From Paragorgia papillata (taxonomy: Eukaryota > Cnidaria > Anthozoa > Scleralcyonacea > Coralliidae), in assembly GCA_035771165.1 (NCBI GenBank), contig JAWNZC010000222.1:930001-994000 (forward strand): a stretch of DNA of 64,000 bases, in the 5' to 3' direction. Below, in pieces: positions 11,800 through 22,592 of the stretch. The position numbers and the translations under genes are program-made. Below the pieces are notes generated by a model. That model saw nothing but the letters and a program-made list of their open reading frames with translations, was not told the origin of the DNA and ran no database searches. The number at the start of each line of letters is the position of its first letter. Positions within the stretch are counted from its first letter, which is position 1.

Positions 11800-13003
11800 A
11801 TAAGAGAACTAGAATGAAGACAGGGCAAAACATTGGGCGTGGTCGGCCACCTAGTTGACCGCGTGTTTGTATCAAAAAGATCTCTCTCCATTTAGAGAGT
11901 ATCAATTGGCGAAAAAATGAAAGTAACGGAATTTTTCAATTCACTCCGTTCTTGTCGAGGAAAGTTAACTGCTGGTTAAGTACAAGCACTTTGTACTGTG
12001 AAACTGCGAATGAATGGCTCGGCTCGTTGATATCGTGTATTTGATTGCACCTTTGCTACTTGGATAACCGTAGCTAATATATGCGAATAGTCCCGACTAC
12101 TGGAAGGAAGGGATGCATTGATTAGATTTAAAACCAATGCAGTGTACACCTGGTTTGTTTGTGATTCTAAATAACTAGCCGAAGCGCATGGCCTTTGCGC
12201 CGGCGATGTTTCATTCAAATTTCTGTCTATCAACCGTCGATGGTAATGTAGTGGCTTACCATGGTTGCAACTGGTGACGTAGAATCATGGTTCTGCCTTA
12301 AAGTTGAAACTTAAAGGAATTGACGGACGGGGGAGCACCAGGAGTGGAGCCTGCATGCGGCTTAATTTGACTCAACACGGGAAACCTAAAAGCTTACCAG
12401 GTCCGAACATTGTAAGGATTAACACATTGTGAGGTCTTTCTCGATTCTATGGATGGTGGTGCATGGCCGTTCTTAGTTCGTGGAATGATTTGTCTGGTTG
12501 ATTCCGCGAACGAGAACTTTACCTGCTAAATAGTCCGTCGATTTCCGAGTCGTCCACAACTTCTTAGAGGGACTGTTGGTGTGCAACCAGACAGAGTCAG
12601 GAAGGCAATAACAGGTCTGTGATGCCTTTAGATGTTCCAGACCGCACGCCTGCTACAATGACGATACCAACTCTATTGCTCCTTCACCGAAAGTTGTGGG
12701 TATCCTTCTGAATCATCGTCGTCGGATGGGAATAGATAATTGCAATTATTGAACTTGAACGAGGAATTTCTAGTAAGCGAGAGTCCATCAACTTGCGTTG
12801 ATTAAGTCCCTGCCCTTTTTATACACACCGCCCGTCGCTACTACGGATTGAATCGTTTAGCGAGGTCTTCGGATTTGGCACTGTCGGATTCGAAAGAGCC
12901 TGACGCCCGCCGAGAAGTTGGTCAAAACTTGATTACTCAGAAGAAGGGTAAAAAAGTCGTAACAAGGTTTCCCGTACGTGGACCTGCGGAAGGGATCATC
13001 ACC
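11800..13003 (+). pseudogene. 18S rRNA pseudogene with internal deletions (copy 2)
   Basis: It begins with the same leader as copy 1 and has lost most of the extreme 5' end. It keeps the CTTGGATAACCGTAG and GCGATGTTTCATTCAAATTT regions, then jumps at about 12292 straight to CTTAAAGTTGAAACTTAAAG, deleting the middle of the gene (roughly 700 nt in a normal 18S). The 3' third is well preserved, including GCATGGCCGTTCTTAGTTCG, TACACACCGCCCGTCGCTAC and AAGTCGTAACAAGGTTTCCC, ending at GCGGAAGGGATCATC near 13000. Insertions and substitutions at invariant sites mark it as a pseudogene. Confidence 0.9.
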
Positions 13004-14350
13004 GACGTTGCTTTCAAAGTAACTACGCAGCGAACTTGTAATTGAACGGTTGCAGATCCAAACCTTACTTGTGATTTTCTTCTTTTTTTGTCGCTTTAAC
13101 AACATCCTCCTCGTTCTTTTTTTTATTTATGTTTGTTGTTTTTGGACTAAAATGTTTTAGAGATACTTGTAACGCAAAGTAAGATAATCGAGCGTAATTT
13201 TTCTACCGTGACGGGGTCGGTGATGATAAATGTTGGTTGATGAGAGCGGGCGATGCGATCGTTGATTGGATTGTTGCTCTCAAGCCGGGATATGTAAGTC
13301 AGGTCTAGGGCAATTTTACTAATTTTACTACCTTGATGATAGCGGGAGATGCGATTGTATATTGGATTGTTGATCTCAATCTGGGTTATGTATGTGTCAG
13401 GTCTAGGCAATTAAGTGTGGTCGACCATCTCTCTTTTTATTTCAATTGGCTGGCGTTTACCTCGGCAAATAAATAAACGTGCGACAGAGTTGCTTGCAAT
13501 GTATGGTGTGGAGAAGGTCGTCCACATGCAAGCAAATCTGTGTCTGCAGAAAACAATGTATATCTGCTCGTGAATGAATAATATATTCAGTGAACTCCTT
13601 GTCCACCACACTACTGCTGGAAACAACCAATATGTTGCGGAGCTACTCGCTGCTGCTACGCAGCGAACTTTGTATTGAACGTTTGCAGAACCAGACCTTG
13701 CTAATTTTCCTTTTTTTTTTTGTCGCTTTAACAACATCCTCCTTGTTCTTTTTTTATTTATGATTGTTTTTGGAGGAAAATTTTTTTTGAGATACTTGTA
13801 ACGCTAAGTAAGATAATCGAGCGTAATTTTTCAACCAACATGACCGGGTCGGGGATGATAAATGTTGGTTCATGAGAGGGTTATGTCAGGTCTAGGCGAT
13901 TAAGTGTGTTGTACCTCTCTCTTTATATTTCGATTGGTGTTTACGCCTGCAAACAAATAAACGTGCGATAGATTTGTTTGCGTAGACGACCTTACAGAAA
14001 ATATCTATGCACTCGTGAATATCTCCTCGTCGAGCACACTACCTACTGGAAACCATATGTTGCAGTGCGACCCGCTGCTGCTACGCAGCGATCTTGTATT
14101 GAACGTTTGAAGATCCAGACCTTGCTTGAGACCTGCTAATTTTCTTATTTTATTTGTTGGTTTAACAACATCCTCCTCCTTTTTTTTTATTTATGTTATG
14201 TTCGTTGTTTTTGGAGGAAAATGTTTTGGAGATACTTGTAACGCTGAGTAAGATAATCGAGCGTAATTTTTCTACCAACATGAGGCGGTCCGGGATAATA
14301 AATGTTGGTTCATGAGAGCTGGCATTGTTAATATTGTACAAAGGTAATCT
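13004..14350. repeat. rDNA-spacer-like repeats (set 2)
   Basis: Directly downstream of the 18S 3' end, the position of ITS1. Three or four diverged copies of a composite 430-630-bp unit carry the TACGCAGCGAAC block (about 13023, 13658, 14082) and the GATACTTGTAACGC block (13160, 13790, 14232). No 5.8S or 28S gene could be recognised with confidence. Appears to be spacer DNA amplified with the dead 18S copies. Confidence 0.7.
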
Positions 14351-14352
14351 CA

Positions 14353-15103
14353 CCTGACGTGTAGACGTGTAGACGTGTAGACGTGTAGACGTGGTAGACG
14401 TGGTAGACGTGGTAGACGTGGTAGACGTGGTAGACGTGGTAGACGTGGTAGACGTGGTAGACGTGGTAGACGTGGCAGACGTGGTAGACGTGGTAGACGT
14501 GTAGACGTGGTAGACGTGGTAGACGTGGTAGACGTGGTAGACGTGGTAGACGTGGTAGACGTGGTAGACGTGGTAGACGTGGTAGACGTGGTAGACGTGG
14601 TAGACGTGGTAGACGTGGTAGACGTGGTAGACGTGGTAGACGTGGTAGACGTGGTAGACGTGGTAGACGTGGTAGACGTGGTAGACGTGGTAGACGTGGT
14701 AGACGTGGTAGACGTGGTAGACGTGGTAGACGTGGTAGACGTGGTAGACGTGGTAGACGTGGTAGACGTGGTAGACGTGGTAGACGTGGTAGACGTGGTA
14801 GACGTGGTAGACGTGGTAGACGTGGTAGACGTGGTAGACGTGGTAGACGTGGTAGACGTGGTAGACGTGGTAGACGTGGTAGACGTGGTAGACGTGGTAG
14901 ACGTGGTAGACGTGGTAGACGTGGTAGACGTGGTAGACGTGGTAGACGTGGTAGACGTGGTAGACGTGGTAGACGTGGTAGACGTGGTAGACGTGGTAGA
15001 CGTGGTAGACGTGGTAGACGTGGTAGACGTGGTAGACGTGGTAGACGTGGTAGACGTGGTAGACGTGGTAGACGTGGTAGACGTGGTAGACGTGGTAGAC
15101 GGT
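14353..15103. repeat. Pure GTAGACGTG minisatellite (~83 copies)
   Basis: The first five units are 8 bp (GTAGACGT). The rest are almost perfectly regular 9-bp GGTAGACGT units with one 8-bp unit near 14498 and one C variant near 14476. All frames without a stop are open, giving (VDV)n on + and (YHV)n, (RLP)n or (TST)n on -; none is a credible protein. Such homogeneity implies very recent expansion or ongoing slippage. Confidence 0.97.
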
Positions 15104-15454
15104 GTAGCAGTGTAGCAATTTGATGAAACATTGCACAACAAGCCTGTTGACAACAAAGAATAACAGGCTTGATAAAACAAATTGCAGCAAGTCTGATGCA
15201 ATCAACAATGCTGTTACAACTTGTCCCAACAGACTTGGTGCCAGTTGTTATTGCAAGTCTGCACTAAGCTGATAACAAGCTGCGACAGACGTGTTACAAA
15301 CAATCCGTACTTGGATTGCCACAACAAGCTGCAACAAGCCTGGTATAAATAAAGAGAGAAATTGCTTATTTCAGACAATTGGATGCTTTTCTTTGGCTCA
15401 ATGACCTCGTGGTTCGTCGATCTATACTGTATGTCTTGTTTAATAAAAGGAACA
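15104..15454. other. Non-coding, AACAAGC-rich sequence
   Basis: Repeated short ACAACAAGCCTG / ACAAGCTGC motifs suggest a degraded dispersed repeat related to the TTGTTACAAC-rich stretch at 33.0-33.2 kb. No gene. Confidence 0.4.
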
Positions 15455-16084
15455 TAACGTTATTACATGTAAATTTTGTAAGTAATGATTACGATTGCAA
15501 AATTGCAAAATGTACAAAATGCAGCAGCACGGGTTATAGCTTGCTTGCGAAAGTATGATCACATCAGTCCAACTTTAAGAAATCTACACTGGTTGCCAGT
15601 TCAAGAAAGAATTGTTTTTAAGATGAATTTAATGTGTTTCAAAATAGTAAATAACATTGTTCCAAAATATTTACAACAACTTGTATGGCTTTATGAACCA
15701 ACAAGAAAACTTCGATCGTCAGCAGATAAGTGGCGTCTTACAGAACAACCGTACAAACTTAAAACCTATGGATAATCGGGCATTTTCGGTAGCTGGGCCA
15801 AAACTATGGAACACACTGCCAGTGGATATCAGATCTATAACTGACATTAATACTTTTAAATCCAAATTAAAGACTCACCTTTTTAAATTAGCTTACGACA
15901 TATGACTTATAATTATAAGACGAATTTTATTATTAATATTTTTATTAGTTTTAAATAATACATAGATATAGGACTTGTAATGGATGAATTTTAACACCAT
16001 ATACATAAAAAATGTGTAAAATACTGTATACTTAATTTCACAATGTAAAGCGCATAGAACAGCAATGTATATGCGCTATAGAAA

Positions 16085-16117
<33 letters not shown>
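15455..16117 (+). pseudogene. LINE (CR1/L2-like) 3' end, reverse transcriptase C-terminus
   Basis: Two overlapping frames carry the C-terminal region typical of CR1/L2-type non-LTR retrotransposon polyproteins: LQNVQNAAARVI, LHWLPVQERIVFK, then after a frameshift near 15770 NRAFSVAGPKLWNTLP and FKSKLKTHLF. A 180-bp 3' UTR follows and ends in a (TTA)n tail at 16087-16117, as in this clade. 5'-truncated, frameshifted and dead. The catalytic YADD region is absent. Confidence 0.9.
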
Positions 16118-17315
16118 GATGTTTTCCCCCATTTATTTAATGATCAAGTTTTCTTTGACAAGCTAAGACTTACATAGGCTCTTAATAGAAATTTTGAATT
16201 TCACCTCATAACGACCGAAGGTTGGAAAGTGTTTGTATTTGTGTGACGTAATAATAATCGTACTAGCTTGTCACGAACGGTTTGTTGCTTAAAACTGTTG
16301 TGAAACACCAGAAATTAGTGAAAACAAACGGGGTTTTGTCGAAAAAATTGCCGTACCTATGCGTGGTGCAAAAATCCTGTTTGACGCCATCATTCGTGAG
16401 CAAATATAAGGCATGTCATTGGTCAATCGGCAAAACAAAAAAATTACCTCTGCGTGATAAATTTGACCAACCGGGGGGGTATTGCAACAGTGGTAGCTCC
16501 CTGAACCCACCTCAATAGTTTCACATGTTTGGTTCATGGAGCTGCAGTTGCACCAGCTCTCCAAAAGTGTGTTAATCCTGCCAGGGCAAATGTCTCTGCA
16601 AGTGTTTTAACTTTGTTACCCTCAAGGTCTGTTAATTGTGAACATGCCAAAACTATAACTGTGTTTAATATATATAGTGGGTCAATGGTGAAAATGGCAT
16701 TGACCACACAAACAGTTCTTACTAATATTAAGTAGATAATCAGGAAAAAAAAGTTAAAAAACTTCTATTCTTCAGAATAATGAAGAGAGTCTTCTCTTCG
16801 AAGCACAATCCACCCTTCTGAAGTTATCCTGCTTGGCCAAGTTCTTGCTTGCCATTTATAGAATGTACCTCAGAAATCTTTTAGGCTCCTTGCTTGTTCT
16901 AGGGAAGTTTCCCTGATGAATTTGCGCTATATATATAAGAAAAATAGAATTAATGTTCCAAGGGAACTTCATATTTGTAATATACTAACAGTAACTATAT
17001 AGTCTATGTGTTGTGTACATATATATAATATATAATATATATGTGTGTACAGTACTGTGTGTATGTATTACCAATCAAGTTTTACTAACTATTAAAATGA
17101 TTTCTTTTTTAATGGAAGACACTGAGGACTTGTCATATTTCTGGCCAAAGAGATGGAGAACTTTGCTTGCCGTAAGCAGTGGTTCATAACCATTTATTCC
17201 AAGAATCTGAAATGGATAATATTATAAAAGAATTGGATCTACGACATGATATTAACAAAGTAACAAAATGTGAACAATTAGTGATCAAAGTAATAATCCT
17301 TACTCGTCTACGTTC
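16118..17315. other. Mostly non-coding; possible weak exon near 17118-17170
   Basis: AT-rich with (TA)n near 17020. At about 17118-17170 on + there is a stretch ending TTGCTTGCC followed by GTAAGC, a good donor-like site, but with no family resemblance. Nothing else supported. Confidence 0.35.
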
Positions 17316-17426
17316 CTAGCTTCTCCAATAAGAGAAACGAGTTCCTTCGTATTTTGCACAGCGGATCATTAGCTCTTGCACCGAAAGACCTGTTGGTGAA
17401 TCTTCAAATTCTGCTTGATTAGCAAC
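17316..17426 (-). CDS. Candidate terminal exon, unknown protein
   Basis: On the minus strand an acceptor-like tract (TTTAAATTTCAAAGAG) leads into 36 open codons ending in TAG. The translation (EFEDSPTGLSVQELMIRC, then AKYEGTRFSYWRS) has balanced composition and looks like the C-terminus of a soluble protein. I do not recognise the family. No upstream exon was found with confidence, because the neighbouring DNA on that side is transposon and minisatellite. Could be a real last exon, an exon relic carried by a repeat, or chance. Confidence 0.3.
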   Translation of the reverse strand, partial: VANQAEFEDSPTGLSVQELMIRCAKYEGTRFSYWRS

Positions 17427-17448
17427 CTCTTTGAAATTTAAAAAGAAT

Positions 17449-17591
17449 ACAGTAAAAACCCACTAACAAGAACCTACATTTTACCAAATCAGCCTCAGGT
17501 TCTTATTATATTCTTATATAAATAAATTCTTAATTTCAGCATGGGGTTCTTTATAGAGTGCAAGGGTTCTTGTTAGTGGTTTTTACTGTAG
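17449..17591. mobile_element. MITE with 26-bp terminal inverted repeats
   Basis: The ends read TACAGTAAAAACCCACTAAC and the matching complement GTTAGTGGTTTTTACTGTA, with AAGAACC/GGTTCTT continuing the arms. About 143 bp, non-coding. The TA at both ends suggests a TA-targeting family. Confidence 0.75.
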
Positions 17592-17945
17592 TGATTGAAA
17601 AGGTATCGATCATCATGTTATTACCAAATATATAAATCTATTTATATTTAAATATGTGCTCCTAGACATATACAGTACAAAATATGATAGAGTATTAGAT
17701 CTGTCTCAACCACATCATCCAATTACTGGATGTTTTATATTGGGAGGGCTAATTTAGCAAATAGGACTGGAATGCATAAATTTGGCACTTCCTTGGAAAT
17801 TTTAGCCCCATCTTCAGGGATACATGTATACATGTATATTGGGAAGGCTAATTATCTCATTCTATCTAATTATATTCATCACAATTATAGACTAACCCCC
17901 CCCCCCCTACAGTAGCTCCCACAGTAACCAAGCAACTATGCATCC

Positions 17946-18014
17946 TCGTACCCAGGGTCTTATCTCCGCTCCCCCGCCCCCGCCCACCGCTGCGAAAAGA
18001 CCCTGGTTGGGGCT
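17946..18014. repeat. Short inverted pair ACCCAGGGTCTT / AAGACCCTGGTT
   Basis: A 69-bp hairpin-forming unit with a C-rich loop, directly before the transposon fragment at 18045. Probably a terminal piece of a repeat. Confidence 0.45.
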
Positions 18015-18044
18015 GGTCACGTGTTTCGAGGGCAAAAATATAAC

Positions 18045-18366
18045 CATGGCTAGAAATCCAGGACACTCAGCGGCAGTGGCCTGTGGGCTCATATTTAGAT
18101 GGCAATATTAATTTGAAAATTCTGATGGCTAAATATCGATCATTTCGGCTATAAACAGAAGTCTATAGCAATAAATTAAAGTAGAGTTATTCGCTAAAAT
18201 GTCTTATTGACCCATTTCTTACCCAAATATCAAATTACAAAAGGTTTAATCGTCTAGACAGGCCTGTACACTCATACTCACAAAAATTGCCGCATAAATT
18301 TCGGTTATTATTTCTGAATCCACAGTCACATTTAATAATAATAACAGCGGTTAAGACCCTGGCAAC
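18045..18366 (-). mobile_element. Fragment of the 900-bp CATGGCTAGAAATC transposon
   Basis: The 322 bp from 18045 to 18366 are the near-identical reverse complement of 45799-46120, the right third of the 900-bp element inserted in the 45-kb exon copy. The terminus CATGGCTAGAAATCCAGGAC is intact. The inner end stops abruptly at GACCCTGGCAAC close to the start of the 10-bp minisatellite. Confidence 0.9.
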
Positions 18367-18412
18367 GGTAGGTACGTCATGTAAGAGCCACATAATGGTT
18401 TGCATATATATA

Positions 18413-21255
18413 TGTATGTTCTTGGTTGTTTCTGGTTTTTCATGGTTGTTTCTGGTTATTCTTGGTTGCTCATGGTTGTTTATGGTTTTTCATGGTTGTT
18501 TATGGTTATTCTTGGTTGTTTATGGTTGTTTATGGTTTTTCATGGTTGTTTCTGGTTATTCTTGGTTGCTCATGGTTGTTTATGGTTTTTCATGGTTGTT
18601 TATGGTTATTCTTGGTTGTTTATGGTTGTTTATGGTTTTTCATGGTTGTTTATGGTTTTTCATGGTTGTTTATGGTTGTTTGTGGTTGTTCGTGGTTGTT
18701 CTTGGTTGTCCGTGGTTGTTCTTGGTTGTTTTTGGTTTTTCATGGTTGTTTATGGTTTTTCATGGTTGTTTATGGTTGTTCATGGTTGTTTATGGTTGTT
18801 CTTGGTTGTTCTTGGTTGTTCATCGTTGTTGTTGGTTGTTCATGGTTGTTTATGGTTGTTCTTGGTTGTTTTTGGTTGTTCATGGTTGTTTATGGTTGTT
18901 CATGGTTGTTTATGGTTGTTCATGGTTGTTTATGGTTGTTCATGGTTGTTTATGGTTGTTCTTGGTTGTTCTTGGTTGTTCATGGTTGTTGTTGGTTGTT
19001 CATGGTTGTTTCTGGTTGTTCTTGGTTGTTTATGGTTATTCTTGGTTGTCCGTGGTTGTTGTTGGTTGTTCATGGTTGTTTATGGTTTTTCATATTTGTT
19101 TATGGTTGTTCATGGTTGTTTATGGTTGTTCTTGGTTGTTCTTGGTTGTTCATCGTTGTTGTTGGTTGTTCATGGTTGTTTCTGGTTGTTCTTGGTTGTT
19201 TTTGGTTGTTCATGGTTGTTTATGGTTGTTCACGGTTGTTTATGGTTGTTCATGGTTGTTTATGGTTGTTCTTGGTTGTTGTTGGTTGTTCATGGTTGTT
19301 TCTGGTTGTTCTTGGTTGTTTATGGTTATTCTTGGTTGTCCGTGGTTGTTGTTGGTTGTTCATGGTTGTTTATGGTTTTTCATGGTTGTTTATGGTTGTT
19401 CGTGGTTGTTCGTGGTTGTTCTTGGTTGTTCATCGTTGTTGTTGGTTGTTCATCGTTGTTGTTGGTTGTTCATGGTTGTTTCTGGTTGTTCTTGGTTGTT
19501 TTTGGTTGTTCATGGTTGTTTATGGTTTTTCATGGTTGTTTATCGTTGTTCATGGTTGTTTATGGTTGTTCTTGGTTGTTCTTGGTTGTTTATGGTTTTT
19601 CATGGTTGTTTCTGGTTGTTCATGGTTGTTTATGGTTGTTCATGGTTGTTTATGGTTGTTCATGGTTGTTTATGGTTGTTCATGGTTGTTTATGGTTGTT
19701 CTTGGTTGTTCTTGGTTGTTCATGGTTGTTGTTGGTTGTTCATGGTTGTTTCTGGTTGTTCTTGGTTGTTTTTGGTTGTCCATGGTTGTTTATGGTTGTT
19801 CTTGGTTGTTTATGGTTTTTCATGGTTGTTTCTGGTTGTTCATGGTTGTTTATGGTTGTTCATGGTTGTTTATGGTTGTTCTTGGTTGTTCATGGTTGTT
19901 GTTGGTTGTTCATGGTTGTTTCTGGTTGTTCTTGGTTGTTTATGGTTATTCTTGGTTGTCCGTGGTTGTTGTTGGTTGTTCATGGTTGTTTATGGTTTTT
20001 CATGGTTGTTTATGGTTGTTCTTGGTTGTTCTTGGTTGTTTATGGTTTTTCATGGTTGTTTCTGGTTGTTCATGGTTGTTTATCGTTGTTCATGGTTGTT
20101 TATGGTTGTTTCTGGTTGTTCTTGGTTGTTTTTGGTTGTTCATGGTTGTTTATGGTTGTTTATGGTTGTTCTTGGTTGTTTATGGTTTTTCATGGTTGTT
20201 TATGGTTTTTCATGGTTGTTCATGGTTGTATATGGTTGTTCTTGGTTGTTCTTGGTTGTTTATGGTTGTTCTTGGTTGTTTATGGTTTTTCATGGTTGTT
20301 TCTGGTTGTTCATGGTTGATTATGGTTTTTCTTGGTTGTTTATGGTTGTTCGTGGTTGTTCTTGGTTGTCCGTGGTTGTTCTTGGTTGTTTTTGGTTGTT
20401 CATGGTTGTTTATGGTTTTTCATGTTTGTTTATGGTTTTTCATGGTTGTTTATGGTTGTTCTTGGTTGCTTATGGTTTTTCATGGTTGTTTCTGGTTGTT
20501 CTTGGTTGTTCATGGTTGTTGTTGGTTGTTGATGGTTGTTCGTGGTTGTTCATGGTTGTTCTTCGTTGTTCATGGTTGTTCATGGTTATTCTTAGTTGTT
20601 CGTGGTTGTTTATCGTTGTTCTTGGTTGTTCTTGGTTGTTCTTGGTTTTTCATGGTTGTTTCTGGTTGTTCATGGTTGTTGTTGGTTGTTCGTGGTTGTT
20701 CATGGTTGTTCTTGGTTGTTCTTAGTTGTTGTTGGTTGTTCGTGGTTGTTCATGGTTGTTCTTGGTTTTTCTTAGTTGTTGTTGGTTGTTCGTGGTTGTT
20801 CTTCGTTGTTTCTGGTTGTTTTTGGTTGTTTTTGGTTGTTCGGGGTTGTTTGTGGTTGTTTCTGGTTGTTCTTAGTTGTTCATGGTTGTTTCTAGTTGTT
20901 TCTGGTTGTTTTTGGTTGTTCTTGGTTGTTCGTGGTTGTTTATGGTTGTTTATGGTTTTTTGTGGTTGTTCTTGGTTGTCCATGGTTGTTCATGGTTTTT
21001 CTTAGTTGTTCATGGTTGTTTATGGTTGTTCTTGGTTGTTCGTGGTAGTTCTTGGTTGTTCTTGGTTTTTCATGGTTGTTTGTGGTTGTTTGTGGTTGTT
21101 CTTGGTTGTTCATGATTGTTGTTGGTTGTTCATGATTGTTGTTGGTTGTTGATGGTTGTTCTTGGTTGGTTTTTGTTGTCCTTAGTTGTTCATGGTTGTT
21201 TCTAGTTGTTTCTGGTTGTTTTTAGTTGTTCTTGGTTGTTCGTGGTTGTTCGTAA
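18413..21255 (+). repeat. 2.8-kb minisatellite of a 10-bp unit (TGGTTGTTCA)
   Basis: About 283 copies of a 10-bp unit, TGGTTGTTNN, where the last two bases alternate mainly among TA, CA, CT, TC, TT and CG. The strand is almost devoid of A outside the variable site and contains no stop in any forward frame, giving three overlapping open frames of about 640-860 codons. They encode hydrophobic repeats such as WLFMVVYGCS. Because the unit is 10 bp, each frame cycles through the same peptide every 30 bp. Not a gene. The array degenerates towards 21.2 kb. Confidence 0.97.
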
Positions 21256-21994
21256 TAATTTAAAGGTAAGTACATTCGATTATTTTTGTATTTTCATTAA
21301 ATAGTGAGTTAAATTGCAGACTTTTGATGTTGTCATTGTTAAAATGGCGCATGTAACAATTATTTCCGAAACATGCAGTCAAAACTAACCCTGTAACTCA
21401 AAAATAAACATGTTTTGTGCTTTTTGGTCACAATATTTGAAATCCCAAGTGGAATATCTACAAAACTTTCGGTAACTTTATATCTATTTGACAAAAATGC
21501 TCATTGGTCTGACGAGTACGACATCATCGCCATTATTATAGTCGAGGCTCTGCTCGCAGTCAAAACTAACCCTGTAACTCAAAAATATACATGTTTTGTG
21601 CTTTCTGGTCGCAATATTCGGAATCCCAAGTGGAATATCTACAAAACTGTCGGTAATTTTACATCAGTTTACTCGCCTATTTGACAAAAATGCTCATTGG
21701 TCTGACGAGTACGACATCATCGCCATTGTTATTGTCAAAGCTCGCAGCATAGAAAATCCAGAATATATTGTCTTCTGGATTGTCTATGCTTGCAGCCAAG
21801 ACTAACCCTTGCCTCAGAATCTTGTGTGCACAGTTTGCAAAACTGACTCTATTTGTAAACCAGCATATGTTACATATGTAATCTACTATAACCTAATGTC
21901 TACATGTATGTGCATGTACAGTATATCTAACTAATACGGTATTAATTTTATCAATTTTATTATTTTTTGCTTTAAGCCTTCTAATCCTTGACTA

Positions 21995-22163
21995 TCAAAC
22001 TTTATCAAGAATTCTAAGTGTCCAGGAATGATCTTTGTAAACAGTCACTGACTTTGTTATCATGGGATCCTTGGCACGGTCTGTCTTTCTTTGTTGCAAG
22101 TAAACAACTCTTAAAGATTCTTCATCGCCTTTCACTAATGTCCAACCAAAAAGAAGACCAACG
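21995..22163 (-). CDS. Candidate terminal exon, unknown protein
   Basis: Minus-strand open stretch of 55 codons ending in TGA, preceded by an acceptor-like ACCATTAATAG. The translation (VGLLFGWTLVKGDEESL, then RVVYLQQRKTDRAKD and VYKDHSWTLRILDKV) has a natural composition. An AATAAA lies shortly downstream in the same direction. Family not recognised. It sits inside an inverted-repeat element, so it may be a captured or element-encoded exon. Incompatible as a neighbour with the plus-strand candidate next to it unless the genes interleave. Confidence 0.3.
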
Positions 22164-22222
22164 CTATTAATGGTGTTAACTAAGTATTTAAGACTGATTT
22201 ATGGTTGGATAACTGTTTATAG

Positions 22223-22364
22223 GTGCAGCAAGTGGTTGACATCTGTTGTGTCCAGTGCAATTGCTGTTGGTATTATTCAAATAAGCTTGTTCTGTCATGA
22301 AGTATTTTCACCCATTGAAACTGGTACCAAGACAGGGGGACTGTCTCTGTCTGAAAAAGGATAA
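22223..22364 (+). CDS. Candidate terminal exon with one membrane helix
   Basis: After the acceptor-like ACTGTTTATAG, 47 codons run open to TAA. The product (KWLTSVVSSAIAVGIIQISL, then FCHEVFSPIE) has one hydrophobic segment of about 19 residues and a polar tail. No family recognised and no upstream exon found. It may be a shadow of the minus-strand candidate region; at most one of the two is likely to be real. Confidence 0.22.
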
Positions 22365-22592
22365 ATATTAAAAGCAATTTCATTTAATGTACCAAAATTG
22401 AAATTTTTTTATTGTCTGGATAGTCATCATCATAAGGTATTATACTATACCTAGTAACATTGCTATAAAGTAATAGTATAAACCAACTAGTGGACTATTG
22501 TGCACCTCATTGACAGTGACTATCTGCAAATAGAACTTTAGAATATGGAATGCCATACATGTACATTATGTGTGTGAGTGTGTCTATATATA
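22365..22592. other. Non-coding spacer inside the inverted-repeat element
   Basis: AT-rich, with one arm (AGTATAAACCAACT) of the small hairpin family seen at 7.1 kb, and a (TA)n run near 22586-22608. Confidence 0.45.

Noticed and set aside
13020..13075. 5.8S rRNA remnant (ACGCAGCGAA...TTGCAGA-like words)
   Set aside because: Only a few short words match and the same block recurs as a spacer repeat; not enough to call 5.8S.
14162..15229. Long VDV-, YHV-, RLP- and TST-repeat open frames
   Set aside because: Artefacts of the 9-bp GTAGACGTG array.
18287..21115. Three overlapping open frames of about 640-860 codons on the plus strand
   Set aside because: They arise because a 10-bp stop-free unit is tandemly repeated; the peptides simply cycle every 30 bp. 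No start context, splice signal or family supports a gene.
22170..22364. Treating the whole plus-strand frame from 22170 as a gene
   Set aside because: Only the part after the acceptor-like site at 22222 looks protein-like, and it competes with the minus-strand candidate; kept only as a low-confidence exon.
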